Positions 39,957 through 42,047 of a stretch of 42,047 nt of DNA are shown piece by piece. The first letter of the stretch is position 1, and each line of letters opens with the position of its first letter. The translations under genes were made by a program, and so were the position numbers. Under the pieces are notes generated by a model, which was not told where the DNA came from, made no database searches, and saw nothing but the letters and a program-made list of their open reading frames with translations. Source of the stretch: a virus; the IMG/VR virus record IMGVR_UViG_3300030116_003833, positions 1 through 42,047 of that record, one strand, 5' to 3'.

Positions 39957-40178
39957 TCATAGCGTATTATCCTTTTGATCTTGATGAAAATGGCAAAGTC
40001 CATTTTTGATAGCCTTTTGCCGACACCGTATTGTCGTTCCTTTGCGAACCCCTTCGCACCTATATTTTTCAGGTAAATCGTTGCTACAAAACATACACAG
40101 GTGAAGGGTCTTTTCCCTCATTCGTTTTGGTGTGATGCGTATTTTCCGCTCACAATGGTCGCAGTAGGTTGTTGGCAT
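39957..40178 (-). CDS. 73-aa protein with two zinc-binding clusters
   Basis: The ATG at 40178 directly follows the stop of the upstream 41-aa gene. GAGGATGAG just upstream may serve as ribosome site. Cys6, Cys9, Cys28 and Cys31 form one treble-clef-like site (YCDHCERK, LCMFCSND). Cys41, Cys52, Cys62 and His65 form a second (CHFH at the end), like small nucleic-acid-binding zinc proteins. It is basic overall. It lies between the methyltransferase and the membrane peptide. Transcription regulation or nucleic-acid binding is possible, though not shown. Confidence 0.6.
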   Translation of the reverse strand: MPTTYCDHCERKIRITPKRMREKTLHLCMFCSNDLPEKYRCEGVRKGTTIRCRQKAIKNGLCHFHQDQKDNTL

Positions 40179-40304
40179 TTACTCATCCTCCATGCGAATC
40201 AATTCTTGCTGAATGGGTTTGTGTTGTGGCGTGTCAGGATAAAGAATGTGTCCGAGGTAATACAGAAAGACCATGCCTATGATACCAGCAATCAATTCGT
40301 TCAT
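40179..40304 (-). CDS. 41-aa membrane peptide
   Basis: This is a complete short frame from ATG at 40302-40304, overlapping the stop of the 191-aa gene as ATGA, to TAA at 40179-40181, immediately before the next ATG. The sequence begins MNELIAGIIGMVFLYYLGHI, one transmembrane helix, followed by a polar tail (YPDTPQHKPIQQELIRMEDE). The exact fit between its neighbours makes it likely to be real despite its size. Function unknown. Confidence 0.55.
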   Translation of the reverse strand: MNELIAGIIGMVFLYYLGHILYPDTPQHKPIQQELIRMEDE

Positions 40305-40876
40305 TCCTCTTCGCCCCCTAACAAATGCCATCGGGCTTCGGCTGATGCCAAACGCCCGGTGTTCTGATCGTAAAACCTAACTCGCCCGCTCTTGCGGATT
40401 TTCCTGTATGCTTCATCACACTTCTTGGCTTCACCGACTCCCCATGCCACCAATTTGTAGTGGTCGCCTTTGCGTTGTGCGATGTATTTTTTGATTTGAG
40501 TAGCGAACACATCAATGTAGTCGTTGGCTTTATTCCAACGACAGATGTCTTTCAAAGGGTATCGCTTGCCTTCGTTTTGTAGCACCTTTGCACTTAACGC
40601 CTTGACTTCTCTCATCAAATCAAAACACATCCCATCGTTCATCATATCCTTTGGGAGATTGTGTCCGACAAACACCATGTCGTCAGGGAAATGATTGGGG
40701 AATTCCTCAATCCTATGCAACCTAACTCTTGGGGGAGGGGGCTTTATGTCAAGGTCTGTGAAAACATACTCACGCCCTTCGTGATAAACGACATACATGA
40801 CAACATCAAAGTCGCCACGGTAGCCCTTCTCATCTAAATCCCCATTAACGATTACTGAAATACCGCTGAATTGCAT
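40301..40876 (-). CDS. 191-aa protein of the replication-side operon, unrecognised
   Basis: The start is ATG at 40874-40876, overlapping the upstream stop (TGATG); a TTG one codon earlier is unlikely. The protein is soluble, with an N-terminal strand-rich part (ISVIVNGDLDEKGYRGDFDV, GREYVFTDLDIKPPPP), a middle FVGHNLPKDMMNDG, and a basic helical C-terminal half ending in GGEEE. The GHN segment and the scattered acidic residues faintly recall RNase H-fold exonucleases, but the metal-binding residues are not convincingly placed, so no function is called. It is sandwiched between an ATPase and a membrane peptide. Confidence 0.55.
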   Translation of the reverse strand: MQFSGISVIVNGDLDEKGYRGDFDVVMYVVYHEGREYVFTDLDIKPPPPRVRLHRIEEFPNHFPDDMVFVGHNLPKDMMNDGMCFDLMREVKALSAKVLQNEGKRYPLKDICRWNKANDYIDVFATQIKKYIAQRKGDHYKLVAWGVGEAKKCDEAYRKIRKSGRVRFYDQNTGRLASAEARWHLLGGEEE

Positions 40877-42047
40877 CAATTATTCCCCCATGCGAACACT
40901 ACGAAATTGCGACCACCTTTACCAGACTTGCTGATAACCACTTGCTTCGCATCCCTTAGCGACTTAAAACGCCTTTGTGCCGTGATGTTAGCGATACATT
41001 GTTGGGTGGCATACATATCCAACAATTCTGTTTGCATCACCTTTTCCGAACCATCGGACTCATCAACATACTTTTTACAGGCTTTGAAGGCAGCCGACCA
41101 TGCTGAACGCTGAGCAGCCATTTTCTTCTTCTCAACAACATTTTGCTTTTGCTCAAGCCAAATGATGAGGTTGTGGAAATTGTCATAGATGATTTCCGAA
41201 GCCATCATCACATGATCCTCAGTCAATACGGGTGAACGCATGATAACTGCAATCAGGTTGGTGAAAATGAGGGTGTAATTCTCAATGTTTGGGATGAACG
41301 ACAGGGCGGTTTCACGAACATCCTCGCTCGTGATACCTTGAGCCAATTGATAGTAGTCATCAGTAGCATTGAGGATGGCAGCATGATAGCCGGGTGATAT
41401 GTCAAAGAGGTCATAGGCGTGTTGCATCGCTGCATCCTCCTTTTCCCCATCAGGCAATCTATCCCATTGTTCACCACGACTTACTGTGTAGGTGAATGTG
41501 TTTCCTTCTTCATCAACCCGTTCAACGACTTCTTCTGTCAAGCCCATAGCATCAAACAGTCGGTCTTTCACCAAATCAACGCAACCACCAATGTATTCAG
41601 CCAAAACATCATAGTCCATGATCTGTTCGCTTGGTCGCACATACGCACCACCTACACGGTGTTCGCTCACAGTCTGTCGTTGCTCAGCGGAAATATCATT
41701 TTGGAATAGGAACACACGCTGAAAGAATCCTTTGTCTAACACATGAGCCATGATGTCTTTCGGTGGGAATGTAGTCATCCACAATGAAACACCAGATGGT
41801 GTCCTAACCGAACCACCGACCAAGTGCTTCACCAACACATTCGTGCGTGAACCAAGTGGGGCCATAGCCTGTTGCAGATACAGGATTTTATCGCTGAAAT
41901 ATGCTTTCTGATCGTTGAGTAATACGCTCGCCTCGTCAAAGAGTAGGGTTTTGTAGCCGTTGAGCAAACCCGGTATAACCATGTGATTCATTTCACCTGT
42001 TGGGCGACCATCATCATCCATCACAGGGGTGGACTCAATTGTTCCTA
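40876..42047 (-). CDS. P-loop ATPase, helicase/primase-associated type (5' end outside the window)
   Basis: The frame is open through the right edge (GTIESTPV precedes the first internal ATG), so the N-terminus with Walker A is missing. Visible parts: a Walker B-like KTLLFDEASVLL, a helical insertion, a sensor-1-like VSLWMTTFPPKDI, and an arginine in GFFQRVFLFQ that could act as finger. A long helical region follows, then a C-terminal winged-helix-like segment (MQTELLDMYATQQCIANITA, RRFKSLRDAKQVVI). This resembles the ATPase domains of viral replicative helicases or DUF3987-type primase-associated proteins. It heads the visible part of the - strand operon and probably acts in DNA replication. 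Without the Walker A part, the family is uncertain. Confidence 0.55.
   Translation of the reverse strand, partial: GTIESTPVMDDDGRPTGEMNHMVIPGLLNGYKTLLFDEASVLLNDQKAYFSDKILYLQQAMAPLGSRTNVLVKHLVGGSVRTPSGVSLWMTTFPPKDIMAHVLDKGFFQRVFLFQNDISAEQRQTVSEHRVGGAYVRPSEQIMDYDVLAEYIGGCVDLVKDRLFDAMGLTEEVVERVDEEGNTFTYTVSRGEQWDRLPDGEKEDAAMQHAYDLFDISPGYHAAILNATDDYYQLAQGITSEDVRETALSFIPNIENYTLIFTNLIAVIMRSPVLTEDHVMMASEIIYDNFHNLIIWLEQKQNVVEKKKMAAQRSAWSAAFKACKKYVDESDGSEKVMQTELLDMYATQQCIANITAQRRFKSLRDAKQVVISKSGKGGRNFVVFAWGNN

Noticed and set aside
40301-40876. DnaQ/PolB-type 3'-5' exonuclease
   Set aside because: A GHN segment is present, but I could not place the three required acidic motifs with normal spacing.
1-42047. 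tRNA genes, rRNA, CRISPR arrays, insertion sequences, integrase or attachment sites
   Set aside because: Looked for but no cloverleaf-like segment, regularly spaced repeats, transposase or recombinase motif was recognised. Almost no intergenic space is available.

Overview
This window looks like part of the genome of a tailed (caudovirus-type, HK97-fold) virus of an archaeon, most likely a marine euryarchaeote such as Marine Group II/Poseidoniales. The virus assignment rests on a nearly complete and correctly ordered head-connector-tail-baseplate gene set. The archaeal assignment is an inference. AT-rich TATA-like boxes are centred about 27-32 bp upstream of the chosen start codons in the few longer gaps. 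Elsewhere the ribosome sites are mostly GGTGA(T)-type. Many very small zinc-ribbon proteins are also present. No integrase, tRNA, rRNA, CRISPR array or insertion sequence was seen.

Layout. From 1 to about 38.8 kb almost every base is coding on the + strand, with genes overlapping or only a few bases apart. Order: small head-module genes including one with an EF-hand loop (1-1368); a 1170-aa protein containing a DNA-ligase-like nucleotidyltransferase domain (1378-4890); prohead protease with scaffold-like tail (4932-6254); major capsid protein (6266-7432); small candidate decoration and SAP-like proteins (7465-9267); a zinc-ribbon protein preceded by a precise hairpin; head-tail adaptor (9630-11246); tail completion protein (11703-12137); an unusually large tail tube protein (12144-14324); a SAP-domain protein; tail assembly chaperones G and GT joined by a -1 frameshift at CCCTTTG; tape measure (15381-16961); then very large distal-tail and fibre genes (16964-35570), ending in a 2957-aa protein with a baseplate-hub-like C-terminus. 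A cytosine-C5 DNA methyltransferase (35911-37023) lies inside the late tail operon, followed by another probable tail protein and three tiny genes.

At 38,772-38,775 the + strand operon meets a - strand operon with a 4-base tail-to-tail overlap. Reading leftwards from the right edge, the - strand operon encodes a P-loop ATPase/helicase-like protein (cut by the window edge), an unrecognised 191-aa protein, a 41-aa membrane protein, a small zinc protein and a second, unrelated cytosine methyltransferase. Terminase and portal are expected just left of the window, and more replication genes beyond the right edge.

Most notable signals: the ligase-like domain in the head module; the textbook slippery heptamer in the tail chaperone gene; apparent complete avoidance of several palindromic tetranucleotides (AGCT, GTAC, CTAG, CGCG, ACGT) in all stretches read base by base, alongside two viral cytosine methyltransferases; and a small recurring beta-module inserted into adaptor, tube and fibre proteins. 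No database search was possible. Family names are pattern recognition from the translated sequence.
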